The position numbers and the translations under genes are program-made. A DNA stretch of 64,000 nucleotides from a bacterium HR33 (lineage in GTDB: Bacteria; Gemmatimonadota; Gemmatimonadetes; Gemmatimonadales; GWC2-71-9), in assembly GCA_002923375.1 (NCBI GenBank), contig BEIJ01000004.1, positions 62,001 to 126,000 of the forward strand, given 5' to 3'. Under the pieces are notes generated by a model, which worked only from the letters and a program-made list of their open reading frames with translations, was not told the DNA's origin and searched no databases. Positions 45,876 through 57,608 of this stretch are shown piece by piece. Every line of letters starts with the position of its first letter. Position 1 is the first letter of the stretch.

Positions 45876-48872
45876 TCAGAAGCTGAGCCGCAGCGACGCC
45901 ATGATCGTCGCGGGCGGCGGCACGTGTTCACCGATGCTACGGACCTGCTCGTCCACACCATTGCGCTGAGTCATTTCCGGATCGAACAGTCGGAGGTCGT
46001 CGTTGACCCACTTGAAGTAGTTGTTCACGCTGATGGTGAGCGTAGCCTGATCCACAGCGCGGATGGCCCAGCTCACCGGTATGTTCAGCGTAAGGTCACG
46101 CAGTTTGAAGAAGTCCTGCTTGTACCAGTGAATATCGAAGTCGTGGTTCGCCGGGATGCAGGCGATCCGCTCCCAGGCGGTAAGCTGGTCCACGGTCCCG
46201 CCTTGGTCCAGGATCCCGTGGGCCCTGGCGCACGTCGGCCAGCGCACCGAGCGCGACAGCGCGTTACCCGAAGCGCCGTCGTAGATGTAGGCGCCCAGTT
46301 GCAGCTCGCCGCGGGCTGACAGAGTGATACCCCGCGGCAGCCTGATGCTGGCCGTCATCCCGTAGATCCACTCCGGCAAAGTGGGACCAAAGATGTAGGT
46401 ATTGGTCAGCGCCTTGGAACAGTTCTCCGTGCAAATAGTGTCCGGCGGCGCGATCTGATCCTTGTTCTTGATGATCTTTCCCGCGGCAGCCAAGATGGGG
46501 AAGCCCTCCTCCACCCAGCCGTCGCCCACGAAGAACGGAGGCGCACCGCCCAGATCCTTCACCAGGCTCTTGTTACTGAAGACGCTGCCTCCCAGCTCGA
46601 GCCCGAAGTTCGGGGCATCGATCAGGGTAGCATTAACCGTTAGCTCGAAACCCTTGTTCTGCAGAGTGCCCACATTGGCCGCCTGCGGATCCCAACCGCC
46701 AAGGGACGGGATCTGCACCACCTCCATCAGCGCATCGGTTGTCAGGCGGTGGTACCAGGTGAACTCGGCAGCCAGGCGGTTGTTGAACAGACCGGCGTCG
46801 AAGCCGACTTCGATCTCCCGAGTCCGCTCCGGCCCGATCAGCGTGTCGCCGAGGTTGTCGGGCGTAAAGCCCGGCTGCCCGCCCACCGGTATGGGACTCC
46901 AGGTCCTCAATTTGTCGAATGCACCCGGCGCTCGACCAGCCCAGCCGACCGCGGCGCGGAGCTTGACCTCACCCAGACCCTGAGGCCAGAACGGTTCCTC
47001 TGAAATCACGTAGGAGAAGCTCGCCTTGGGATAGGCCTGGATACCCAACGCCTCGCCGAAGGCGCTGTTGCCGTCGAACCGCACTCCTCCGGTTAGGAAG
47101 TAACGATCGCTGAGCTTGAAGACATTCTGGAAGAAGAACCCCGCGTTGATCACCCGGAGCCGGCTCTCATTGGCGATGTAGCGCGAAGCTCCGGTCACCG
47201 TGGGCTCACCCGGACCGGCAAAGTCGCGCCCAAACGCATGGGTTCTGATCCGCTGGTTGGCGATCGACTGGCCGCCGAAGGAGAACGTACCGCTCAGCGC
47301 TCCTGTGAGCCGGTAGTCAATGTTGCCCGCGTAGTCCGCGGTCAGGGTCGAGTACTTGTTCTGCTCGTCGAACAAAATACCCAGCGGCTGGCTCACGAAA
47401 CCGAAGGGCCGGAGATTCCGGTTCTCCTGATTAGCAAAGTCGTAACCGATCGTGAACCGATTGGTAAACCACGGCAGCGGGTTGTAGTACACCGTGGCAC
47501 CAGTGATCAGCCGGTCGATCTCGGTGGTGATCCTCTGGTTGAGCAGAGAATCCAATACCGCCGGATCGCTCGAGGAACGATAGTTGCGCTCCGCGCGGTA
47601 CACGTTCAAGGTCAGGCCTTGAGCGTTGTTTCCGCTGGGCGTATTCCGAATGCGGAAGTTGGTATAGCTGTTGTTGACATCGAGCCGCAGCTTTTCCGAA
47701 AGGTCGAAGCTGAAGTTCGCGCGGGTGACCAGCTTCTTCTCCTCATCCTGGGGAAGCACTCCTTGGTTATGATCCCACGATCCGGATACGAAGTACTGGA
47801 ACTGGTCGAAACCGCCCGTAACGGAACCCTTGTAGCCCTGCATATAACCGTTGCGCAGCCAGGAGCAGCGGGCTCGCGGCTTGGGGTTCGGGTGACACTG
47901 CCCGTCGGTAACCTTCCGCTTCTCCACCACTTGAATCTGGCCGTTTACCACCGTGATCGAGTCCGCCGGCTTGAAGTTGAGGAAAGGATTCCAGTCAGTA
48001 CCGAAGGGCCTGACCTGGGCAAAGCCTTGGTTTACCTCCACGTTCCACCGCGGGCGTCCCCGGGCGCCCTTCTTGGTGAAGATCTGGATCACTCCGGCGG
48101 AAGCCTCGGTGCCGTACAAAGTGGCGGCAGCTGCACCCTTGATGATCTCGATCCTCTCGATGTCCGCCGGGTTGATGTCGTTGAGGGGGCTAGCCTGGAT
48201 GTTACCGCTGCGACCTGTGAAGTCCGCGCCCGGAGCCGGAGCGTTACGCGCATAACCCTCGCTGCGGATGCGGATCCCATCGATGTAAATAATGGGCTGG
48301 TTGCTCTGGCTCACGCTCACCGCGCCCCGAAGCCGGATCTGGGCCCCGGCACCAGCCGATCCAGCGGTCTGCATCACCGTAAGACCAGCCGCCCGAGCTT
48401 GCAGCAACTGTTCCACGTTCGCCGGCACTTCTTCCACTTGAGCGGCTAGGTTGATCTGCGCGACTGAACTGCCCAGCTCCCGGCGCCTGGTCTCTCCCGC
48501 GGTACCCGTTACCACCACCTCGTCCAGCCTGAGCACGCTCCTATTGAGCTCCAGGTTGGCAGTGGTCGTCTGTCCGGGCACCACTCTGATTTGCAGGGTC
48601 CCCACCCGGTACCCGATAGCCAATACACGAATAGTTTGAGTTCCGGCCGGCACCAGCAGGGTGAACCGGCCGTCTTCATCGGTCCGGGTCCCCAAGTTGG
48701 TTCCCTCCACCGTGACCTGGGCCCCGGCAATCGGTCCTCCCCCGACCGCCGTAACCCGCCCCTCGACGGTGCCCGTCTGGGCCAACGCCACCGCCGGCGC
48801 TAGAACCAACGCCGCAAGCGCCAGCAACGTGCCCGCTGCGGACACACTGCTCCTCCAACGGTTATAGGTCAT
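45876..48872 (-). CDS. SusC/RagA-family TonB-linked outer-membrane transporter
   Basis: 998 residues. Signal peptide (ending ALAQ, about 31), a carboxypeptidase-regulatory-like beta-sandwich (about 33-110), a plug domain with DEVVVTGTA and the SusC signature region (IRLRGAVSVSQSNQPIIYID, about 185-205), then a 22-strand-type barrel ending in F (PPATIMASLRLSF). It imports ligands across the outer membrane using TonB energy with its SusD partner. Strong AGGAGGGG ribosome site at 48872. A 16-base tandem repeat lies upstream. Confidence 0.93.
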   Translation of the reverse strand: MTYNRWRSSVSAAGTLLALAALVLAPAVALAQTGTVEGRVTAVGGGPIAGAQVTVEGTNLGTRTDEDGRFTLLVPAGTQTIRVLAIGYRVGTLQIRVVPGQTTTANLELNRSVLRLDEVVVTGTAGETRRRELGSSVAQINLAAQVEEVPANVEQLLQARAAGLTVMQTAGSAGAGAQIRLRGAVSVSQSNQPIIYIDGIRIRSEGYARNAPAPGADFTGRSGNIQASPLNDINPADIERIEIIKGAAAATLYGTEASAGVIQIFTKKGARGRPRWNVEVNQGFAQVRPFGTDWNPFLNFKPADSITVVNGQIQVVEKRKVTDGQCHPNPKPRARCSWLRNGYMQGYKGSVTGGFDQFQYFVSGSWDHNQGVLPQDEEKKLVTRANFSFDLSEKLRLDVNNSYTNFRIRNTPSGNNAQGLTLNVYRAERNYRSSSDPAVLDSLLNQRITTEIDRLITGATVYYNPLPWFTNRFTIGYDFANQENRNLRPFGFVSQPLGILFDEQNKYSTLTADYAGNIDYRLTGALSGTFSFGGQSIANQRIRTHAFGRDFAGPGEPTVTGASRYIANESRLRVINAGFFFQNVFKLSDRYFLTGGVRFDGNSAFGEALGIQAYPKASFSYVISEEPFWPQGLGEVKLRAAVGWAGRAPGAFDKLRTWSPIPVGGQPGFTPDNLGDTLIGPERTREIEVGFDAGLFNNRLAAEFTWYHRLTTDALMEVVQIPSLGGWDPQAANVGTLQNKGFELTVNATLIDAPNFGLELGGSVFSNKSLVKDLGGAPPFFVGDGWVEEGFPILAAAGKIIKNKDQIAPPDTICTENCSKALTNTYIFGPTLPEWIYGMTASIRLPRGITLSARGELQLGAYIYDGASGNALSRSVRWPTCARAHGILDQGGTVDQLTAWERIACIPANHDFDIHWYKQDFFKLRDLTLNIPVSWAIRAVDQATLTISVNNYFKWVNDDLRLFDPEMTQRNGVDEQVRSIGEHVPPPATIMASLRLSF

Positions 48873-48948
48873 GAGTCACCCCTCCTAGGAGAACGGTCAG
48901 CTTTGTTCCGTATAACCGCTACCATTTCTCGATTGCTAACAATACCAA

Positions 48949-48980
48949 TATCACATCCCTCACGTATCACATCCCTCACG
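48949..48980. repeat. Perfect 16-bp tandem direct repeat upstream of susC
   Basis: Two adjacent identical copies of TATCACATCCCTCACG (48949-48964 and 48965-48980), about 75-110 bases upstream of the susC start. Half-turn spacing and position suggest an operator for a regulator of susCD, or a recent slippage duplication. Confidence 0.6.
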
Positions 48981-49094
48981 CCGCGCACCCCTCGAGTTGC
49001 CGGTGACGCAACCAACCAGCCTAAAACCCATCCGCGGCTCACCACCCCCACACCTCCTGCTAATGTGCCCCGGCGGCCCGGGGTGTCAAGTCCC

Positions 49095-51899
<2,805 letters not shown>

Positions 51900-51970
51900 G
51901 GCTTCGCTACCTCGCTAATGATGGTGGGACGACTATCAACTTACCTACCGAACCGGCACTAGACCAGAGG

Positions 51971-54622
51971 TCACCGACCGACTACGCCCGAGCTATATAT
52001 GGCGTTGAACAAGAGCTTGAAAGTCCCGTGCGGCTGCGCCCTGAAGTACGGCGAAAACCCCAGCAGGACTACCCGGCCGCGGCCGTGAGGGACCTCGACC
52101 ACGGCCGCGCGGCCCCGAACAAAATTCTCCCCTAGAAGCCAGCCGCTGGCCAAAACATCGCCCGCCGAGTAACGGACTGCAACACTCGCTCGGGGCGCCG
52201 TGACCTCGAAGGCACGACTCTTGCGGAAATACCCGTACGCCTCCGCCGGCATGCCGTAGCCCAGAGGGTGATCGGGATCCACCTCGATCCGCACGATCGA
52301 CCCGGGTCCGAAAAACTCTTCCCTGCTCAACCCTTCGAGGACGTTTCTCACCTCCAACTTCATCTCCCGAGTGGCGAGATCGCAGGCACGATCTACGAGG
52401 ATCAGGGTACCGCCTTCTCGTACGAAAGCCTCCAGAGCCTGGACGCCGTCCGACTCGATGCCTCCCCGGTACTCGGGAGGGGGCAACGCCTGGTGGGGAA
52501 GCTCGAACTGGCGGCGCCCGGCGCGGTATCCCCCAATTATGTCTTCTACCGCCTGATCCGGTATCAGGATGACGTCGTAACTGCCGCTCAAATTGCCGCG
52601 CCGAATGTCGGCGTTGAACAGAGACGTGTAGGGAATTTCGTAGTTGTCGAACAGGTATCGCGTCCAACCCTCGGCGGCGGTCCAGTCGTCCACCCACTCG
52701 GTAACGTAGCTCTTATAGACGCCGACACGCGGCTGGCGCAAGACGCTGAGTGCGCCCCGGGGTCGGTCTTCCAAACCGCGTACCTCTAGACCCAGTTCTT
52801 GCACCAAGTCTTTCATGAATGCTGCCAGGCCGTCCCCCTCGGGAACTACTACGGCGCCAGCAGGCCAGCGCTGTCCCTCCACGGAGAGCGGCGCTTCGGC
52901 TCGGAGGACCGTGAACCCTCGTGACAAGAGCCGGTTTACGGCAATGACAGTATTGTTGGTTCGCGGATGGACTGCGTACCCGTACGATCCTCGTCCACTG
53001 AAGGACCCTGAGACTCTGGGAAAACGCTCCACGAGTTCCAGCGCAGCGTCGAACCGGTGGGCCACGGGCACCGCCGTGACGCCCATCTGGTAGGAAAGGG
53101 TCCAGCCGGCATTGTCGTAGGGAGGTATCGGCGGGCCTCCGGGATAGACCCGGACGTCGGGGTGTCTCTGAGGTTCCAGAAGATCTTTGACAAAGGGCCT
53201 GAACGGCTGGGCCATGAAGATCACGTAACTGCCGGAGCTAAACGATCGGCCATCCACCGCAAAGGGAGCGGTGGCGCGGTGAACTTCCACCCCTCCTCGC
53301 AGCAAAACCTCCACCAATTTCGAGGCGACCGGAGGATCGTGCTGTTCGAGAGGGATCACATAGGCTATAGGTGGCTCGGTTGCACCCAGGGCGATCTGCC
53401 GCGCGGCTATCTGGTAAACGCCGTAGAGAAGCTCTTCGCGGTACCGGGCCGCAACGTCGAGCACCGCCATGGAACCGGTGAGCATGTAGTCCAGTACCTC
53501 GCGGAAGCGAATCCATCCGCCGCGCCAAGGCCTGGGATAGCTGGTCGAAGGCTCCCTGGTGGACCATCCGTTGCCGAACTGCGAAGGCATGGAGTCGGGG
53601 TCGTAGAAAAACGGTGTGGGCGTGTCGTGGGTCGTCTCGCTGAGGATGCCGATCATGTTGTGGAAATACGACGTGGTCCTCAGCGACCCGTTGTACCAGG
53701 ACGAAAAACCGTAGCGGGACAGCACACCGTCTTTACCTTCCCGTTCAAACCGATATTGCATGGCGGCGCCTACCAGCTCGATTCCCCGCAACACGCCGGG
53801 ATCTATGTTGGGATTGAACGGGTCGGGAAAGGGAGGAACGAATATTCTGGCGGGATAGAACCCCTGATGATGGTTGTAAACGATCTGCGGCAACCAATCG
53901 AAATAGAGCAGCCGGCTCACGATCTGGGTTTCGACCTGGGTCTGCATGAAGTAGTCGCGGTTATTGTCGTAGCCGGAATACCGATTGAACAGCCATGGCA
54001 TGGGACTGTCCTGGAACTCGGTGTGGACCGTGCGTCGATACCAAGATACCACCCGGTCCAAACCGTCGGGCTCCACGCAGGGCATTAGCACGAGTATCAC
54101 GTTGTCCAGAATCCTTCGGACTGCCTCGCTATCCTCGGAAGCGAGCTTGTAAGCCAGCAGGAAGGCGTGCTGAGCGGGCCCGGTCTCCAGGGAATGAAGG
54201 CCGGAGTCGATCCACACTATGGCCTTGCCTTCTCGCGCGAGTTCTCGGGCCTCTTGCGGCGTGAGCCCGCGCGCCGAGGCCAGCTTCCGGGCAATCTCCC
54301 GGTAGCGGTCCAGCCTGCCGAAATTCTCCTCCGAGGTAATGACCGCAACGAACATCGGTCGCCCTTCGGTAGAGGTTCCCACCCACTCGAGGCGTACACG
54401 CGGAGAGCTGCGGTCCACGCGCTGGAAGTACTCCAACATCTGGGAGTAGTCCGCCAGCCGGTAGTCTTCCCCGGGCTCGAAACCCAGGACTTCCCGAGGG
54501 TGAGGCACCTGCGATGGAAGCGCTGCGGTCGTCTCCTGCGCTGCAGCGTCATGCAAGGATCCAATCGCACCGCCCCAGAACAATACCAGCGCTGCCAGCG
54601 ACACCGGTGGTACAAAACGCAT
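51971..54622 (-). CDS. Exported M14-family zinc carboxypeptidase-like protein, paralogue
   Basis: 883 residues and co-linear with the protein at 49095-51899: signal peptide (AAAQ, about 28), zinc motif H-x-x-E in SGLHSLET, EPDGLDRV in place of NPDGM, GYDNNRDYF, YNHHQGF, then the same alpha/beta C-terminal region (YDVILIPDQAVEDI; GGTLILVDRACD). The two genes are 71 bases apart and look like a tandem duplication that has diverged. The start is the ATG at 54622 with a GAGAGGAC site; open frame to 54691 is unsupported. Confidence 0.87.
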   Translation of the reverse strand: MRFVPPVSLAALVLFWGGAIGSLHDAAAQETTAALPSQVPHPREVLGFEPGEDYRLADYSQMLEYFQRVDRSSPRVRLEWVGTSTEGRPMFVAVITSEENFGRLDRYREIARKLASARGLTPQEARELAREGKAIVWIDSGLHSLETGPAQHAFLLAYKLASEDSEAVRRILDNVILVLMPCVEPDGLDRVVSWYRRTVHTEFQDSPMPWLFNRYSGYDNNRDYFMQTQVETQIVSRLLYFDWLPQIVYNHHQGFYPARIFVPPFPDPFNPNIDPGVLRGIELVGAAMQYRFEREGKDGVLSRYGFSSWYNGSLRTTSYFHNMIGILSETTHDTPTPFFYDPDSMPSQFGNGWSTREPSTSYPRPWRGGWIRFREVLDYMLTGSMAVLDVAARYREELLYGVYQIAARQIALGATEPPIAYVIPLEQHDPPVASKLVEVLLRGGVEVHRATAPFAVDGRSFSSGSYVIFMAQPFRPFVKDLLEPQRHPDVRVYPGGPPIPPYDNAGWTLSYQMGVTAVPVAHRFDAALELVERFPRVSGSFSGRGSYGYAVHPRTNNTVIAVNRLLSRGFTVLRAEAPLSVEGQRWPAGAVVVPEGDGLAAFMKDLVQELGLEVRGLEDRPRGALSVLRQPRVGVYKSYVTEWVDDWTAAEGWTRYLFDNYEIPYTSLFNADIRRGNLSGSYDVILIPDQAVEDIIGGYRAGRRQFELPHQALPPPEYRGGIESDGVQALEAFVREGGTLILVDRACDLATREMKLEVRNVLEGLSREEFFGPGSIVRIEVDPDHPLGYGMPAEAYGYFRKSRAFEVTAPRASVAVRYSAGDVLASGWLLGENFVRGRAAVVEVPHGRGRVVLLGFSPYFRAQPHGTFKLLFNAIYSSGVVGR

Positions 54623-54746
54623 CGGTGAAAGTCCTCTCGGCCCGGATCTCCCGTGAAACTGCAAGCCCGGCAGGCCCCGCGCTAGAAGCACTCGTAACTC
54701 CTCGGCGGGCTAGCCGGGCGCTCTCCAGACAGCGGCGCCATGAGTG

Positions 54747-54776
54747 AAACGCCCCCGGGCCGTACCGGGGGCGTTT
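54747..54776 (-). terminator. Strong hairpin, probable terminator after the DUF4382 gene
   Basis: A perfect 12-bp inverted repeat (AAACGCCCCCGG / CCGGGGGCGTTT) with a six-base loop, 34 bases past the DUF4382 stop. The T-run is only three bases, and the hairpin is symmetric, so it could act in both directions. Confidence 0.75.
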
Positions 54777-54809
54777 GCCGAAATCGGAGACTGGGCTGGG
54801 GCGAGACCG

Positions 54810-55472
54810 CTACTGGGGCCTAGAACGAATCACCGGAGCGAGTATGACCTGACCTGTTCCGGTGCCCGTCACGTTCAAAAAAGTAGCTGTGGGACTGAAC
54901 AGCAGGTTGACGTCCGTTTCCGCCTCGACCGTAAACTCCGCATCGGTCTTGATCCCGGTCTGCTCCACCGAGGGGATGGTCACCTGGTAGGTGGTGTTGC
55001 CCTCGAACTTGAACGCCACGCCCAGTTCGATCGGCCCCTTGAAGCGAATCGCTGCGCTGTCGGTAAACAAGCGTACATCTCCGTAGTTGCCCACAGGCAC
55101 CGTCCCCGAGGCGATCACCAAAGGCGAACTGCCCTCGGTGGGCAGGGCCATGAGATCGACAATTACCGGTTGGGTCAAGTCGAGCGCGATCCAGGCGCCG
55201 GGATCGGCCTCGCGAGCCTCTTCCTCCTTGGGAAGAAACTCGATTCTAGTTATCCGGACAACCAGGGTCGACACGGTGTCCTTGCTGATGGCAGCAGCAC
55301 TCCCTTCGGACCCCGCCATTCGGGCCGACCACCCAGACAGCGATTGAGTCAGGGCGGCATCGGTTTGCTGCATGGTAACCTTGACCTGTTCCATGGTCTG
55401 CGGCCCGTCGCAGGCCCCGATACCCAATGCGGCACTGAGCACTACCCAAGAGCGAAAGAAACGCCTAGCCAT
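54810..55472 (-). CDS. DUF4382-like lipoprotein
   Basis: 220 residues: signal peptide with lipobox LGIGAC (Cys about 21), a helical spacer, then a beta-rich domain of DUF4382 type (VVRITRIEFLPKEEE; IVDLMALPTEGSSPLVIASG; VPVGNYGDVRLFTDSA). Family function unknown; surface or periplasmic location expected. ATG 55472 has a GGGAGG site; the longer frame to 55553 is not used. Monocistronic, divergent from the sigma-factor operon. Confidence 0.82.
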   Translation of the reverse strand: MARRFFRSWVVLSAALGIGACDGPQTMEQVKVTMQQTDAALTQSLSGWSARMAGSEGSAAAISKDTVSTLVVRITRIEFLPKEEEAREADPGAWIALDLTQPVIVDLMALPTEGSSPLVIASGTVPVGNYGDVRLFTDSAAIRFKGPIELGVAFKFEGNTTYQVTIPSVEQTGIKTDAEFTVEAETDVNLLFSPTATFLNVTGTGTGQVILAPVIRSRPQ

Positions 55473-55751
55473 TGTACTACCTCCCGAATAGAGCGAGATT
55501 GGTTTCCAATTCCCGCGACGACCGGCAAAGCCGGCGTCGCGAACTCGCTCCAAGGACTACGCCATGGTTGAATCGGTCACACCCGCCCCGCAGATCACCC
55601 CCGGGGCGTGACCCGCATCACCGCGCCGGCCGGCGCCGAGTGGAAGACGGAAGTGACCGGGAGAGGCTTGGGCTAGTCTTTAGGCCGGATCCGCGCGGGG
55701 CGGCCATGGGAACTCCGCCGGCAACTGTCAAAGGGCCCTTTGCTAGAGAGC
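55473..55751. other. Divergent intergenic region between DUF4382 and sigma-factor genes
   Basis: About 280 bases without a supported gene. It must hold the promoters of both units. It is GC-rich with imperfect palindromes (GGGCCC near 55734). I cannot assign a promoter; autoregulation by the ECF sigma factor would predict a site here. Confidence 0.4.
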
Positions 55752-56315
55752 ATGCTATCCAACCCGAGCGACCGAGAAGTGATCGAGCGGGTACTGGAAG
55801 GAGATACCGAAGCTTTCGGTCTCCTGGTAGATCGGTACCAGGACAGCTTGGCTGCGTACGCCAAGTACATGACCGGAAACCTGGACGAAGCCGAGGACAT
55901 AGTCCAAGAGAGCTTCGTACGGGCGTTCAAGGCGTTGCGCAAGTGCAAGGATCGCGATCGGTTCAGCGGCTGGCTGTTCAGGATCGTAAGCAATCAGTGC
56001 AAGACGCACCTGGCACGCCGCAAGAGGAGAAAAGAGGAACCGCTCGCCTCCGCGGCACAGCAGGCGGATCTCGGCCGGGCGGAACAACAGGCGGAAGCCG
56101 AGGAGCTCAGAAGGAAGGTGCACGAAGCTCTCCAGCGGATTTCCGCAGATCAGCGAGAAGCGCTGGTCTTGAGATATGTTCACGGAATGAGCCTCGCGGA
56201 GATGACCGAACTCCTTGCCACCACCGTGCCGGCCCTAAAAATGCGGCTCTTGAGGGGGCGGCAGAATTTGAGGAGCATACTAGCGGAGATGGGAATACAT
56301 GACACGGGAACCTGA
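55752..56315 (+). CDS. ECF-family RNA polymerase sigma factor
   Basis: 187 residues. Sigma region 2 (about 10-85: DTEAFGLLVDRYQDSL, LDEAEDIVQESFVRAFKAL, FSGWLFRIVSNQCKTHL) and region 4 (about 120-175: ISADQREALVLRYVHGMSLA and MRLLRGRQNLR). There is no region 1.1 or 3, as in ECF factors. The ATG at 55752 is preferred over TTG at 55740. Overlap by 17 bases with the next gene, a membrane protein, is the usual sigma/anti-sigma arrangement. Confidence 0.95.
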   Translation: MLSNPSDREVIERVLEGDTEAFGLLVDRYQDSLAAYAKYMTGNLDEAEDIVQESFVRAFKALRKCKDRDRFSGWLFRIVSNQCKTHLARRKRRKEEPLASAAQQADLGRAEQQAEAEELRRKVHEALQRISADQREALVLRYVHGMSLAEMTELLATTVPALKMRLLRGRQNLRSILAEMGIHDTGT

Positions 56316-56925
56316 AGATCTCACCCGATACTTGGACGGCGAGCTCGAACGGGACCAGCTCGCTCCCGAGCTCGCAGCCAAGGCTGAAGCCTTTGAGCGC
56401 CTCTTCCAGGTGCTCCGAGAGGAAAAGGTCGAGGCGTCACCCCGCCTGCGCGAGGCTGTCATGACGCGGGTGCGGGCGGCAGCCGCTTCGCCCTGGCGGC
56501 GCAGCTGGACTTGGATCGCTACACCCCGTCCGGTAAGGATCAGCCCTCTTACCGGTGCCCTAGCCCTGGCCGCAGCGATGGCCCTGTTGCTGATCGCCCG
56601 CCCCCAACCGAGCGCAGAACCGCCAGTGGCTCCGGCTGCCGCCGCCAGCGGCTCCAAGGCTCGCTTTGTCTTCATAGCTCCCGGGGCAAAATCGGTAGCG
56701 GTAACCGGCGACTTCGTGAACTGGAGTCCGGAGGGGATCCCTATGGAAGACCGCCAGGGCACCGGCGTGTGGGTTGCGGAAGTCGAGCTTCCACCCGGAG
56801 TTCACCACTACGTCTTCATCGTAAACGGGAGCGAGATGGTTACCGACCCCAACGCCACCCGAGTGGACGACGGGTTCGGCCAGCAAAACAGTGTGCTCCT
56901 GGTGCCGCCCAGAGGATCCAGTTAG
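56299..56925 (+). CDS. Anti-sigma-like membrane protein with CBM48/AMPK-type glycogen-binding domain
   Basis: 208 residues: a short cytoplasmic part beginning DLTRYLDGELERDQL, reminiscent of anti-sigma N-termini but without the HxxxCxxC zinc motif; one transmembrane helix (about 83-101); an Ala/Pro linker; and a C-terminal CBM48/AMPK-beta-like domain (121-203) with GDFVNWSP, W-V-E-LPPG and YVFIVNG. Topology would place the sugar-binding-type domain in the periplasm and the anti-sigma part in the cytoplasm. A ligand-sensing anti-sigma factor is inferred. The start lies inside the sigma gene. Confidence 0.85.
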   Translation: MTREPEDLTRYLDGELERDQLAPELAAKAEAFERLFQVLREEKVEASPRLREAVMTRVRAAAASPWRRSWTWIATPRPVRISPLTGALALAAAMALLLIARPQPSAEPPVAPAAAASGSKARFVFIAPGAKSVAVTGDFVNWSPEGIPMEDRQGTGVWVAEVELPPGVHHYVFIVNGSEMVTDPNATRVDDGFGQQNSVLLVPPRGSS

Positions 56926-56930
56926 TTGCG

Positions 56931-57608
56931 ATGCCTCGCCACCCGGTCCTCCCACTCCTAGCAGCCGGCCTCTTAGCGGCAGCGGCCTCGAGCCAGCAGG
57001 ACGTGCTCCGGCAGCGGCTAGATCCGGCTACGTACGCCGCGCTACAGCCGATTCTGGAGCAGGCCTCGAGGGACTCGCTCCCGCTCAAAGCGATCGAGGC
57101 AAAGGCGCTAGAAGGGCAGGCCAAGCGGAGGCCGGGAGCGCTAATTGTAGCGGCGGTTCGGCAACTTGCCGCCGACCTGAGGGCGGCGCGTCTTGCGCTC
57201 CGCGAGGCTCTGCCGCAGCGCGCGATATCTGACGGTGAGATCGTGGCAGCAGCGGAAGCCGTTCGCCAAGGGGTGCCCGGGGAGGTCATCACTACCGTGG
57301 CTCGCGAAGCTCAGCCCGGCGCTCCTTTGGAGATTCCCCTGGCTCTTCTCGGAGCCTTGGTCAGCCGCCAGGTTCCCGTCCAAGAAGCGGCGAACGTCAT
57401 AGCGCATATGCTAGCCAGCGGAATACCCCAGGAGAGAATGGTGGAGATCCCTCAGCGTGTCGATGTGGCTTTGAGAGTGGGCGCACCTCCGGTGGCGGCG
57501 CTGGGCACTGCGCTACAGAGTCTTGGCATACCCGTACCGCCTGCTCCCCCGGCGCGAGGGCGCCCGCCGGGGATCCGGCCGCCGGTACCAGATGTGCCCG
57601 ACCGATGA
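56931..57608 (+). CDS. Small exported helical protein, paralogue A
   Basis: 225 residues: signal peptide (about 1-20, AAAASSQ), then a helical mature part (about 25-195) with repeated segments of the kind LPLKAIEAKALEGQAK and GEIVAAAEAVRQGVPGEVI, and a Pro-rich tail (PPAPPARGRPPGIRPPVPDV). Not a family I recognise. It resembles the protein at 58808-59572 along its length. The open frame begins much earlier (56511) but the upstream part is antisense-like within the anti-sigma gene; ATG 56931 is taken. Confidence 0.75.
   Translation: MPRHPVLPLLAAGLLAAAASSQQDVLRQRLDPATYAALQPILEQASRDSLPLKAIEAKALEGQAKRRPGALIVAAVRQLAADLRAARLALREALPQRAISDGEIVAAAEAVRQGVPGEVITTVAREAQPGAPLEIPLALLGALVSRQVPVQEAANVIAHMLASGIPQERMVEIPQRVDVALRVGAPPVAALGTALQSLGIPVPPAPPARGRPPGIRPPVPDVPDR

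Noticed and set aside
44478-48872. Glycan-utilisation locus
   Set aside because: SusC/D alone do not define the substrate; the neighbours are peptidases and no glycoside hydrolase is present.
56511-56930. Longer N-terminus for exported protein A
   Set aside because: It overlaps the anti-sigma-like gene in another frame; a clear signal peptide starts at 56931.
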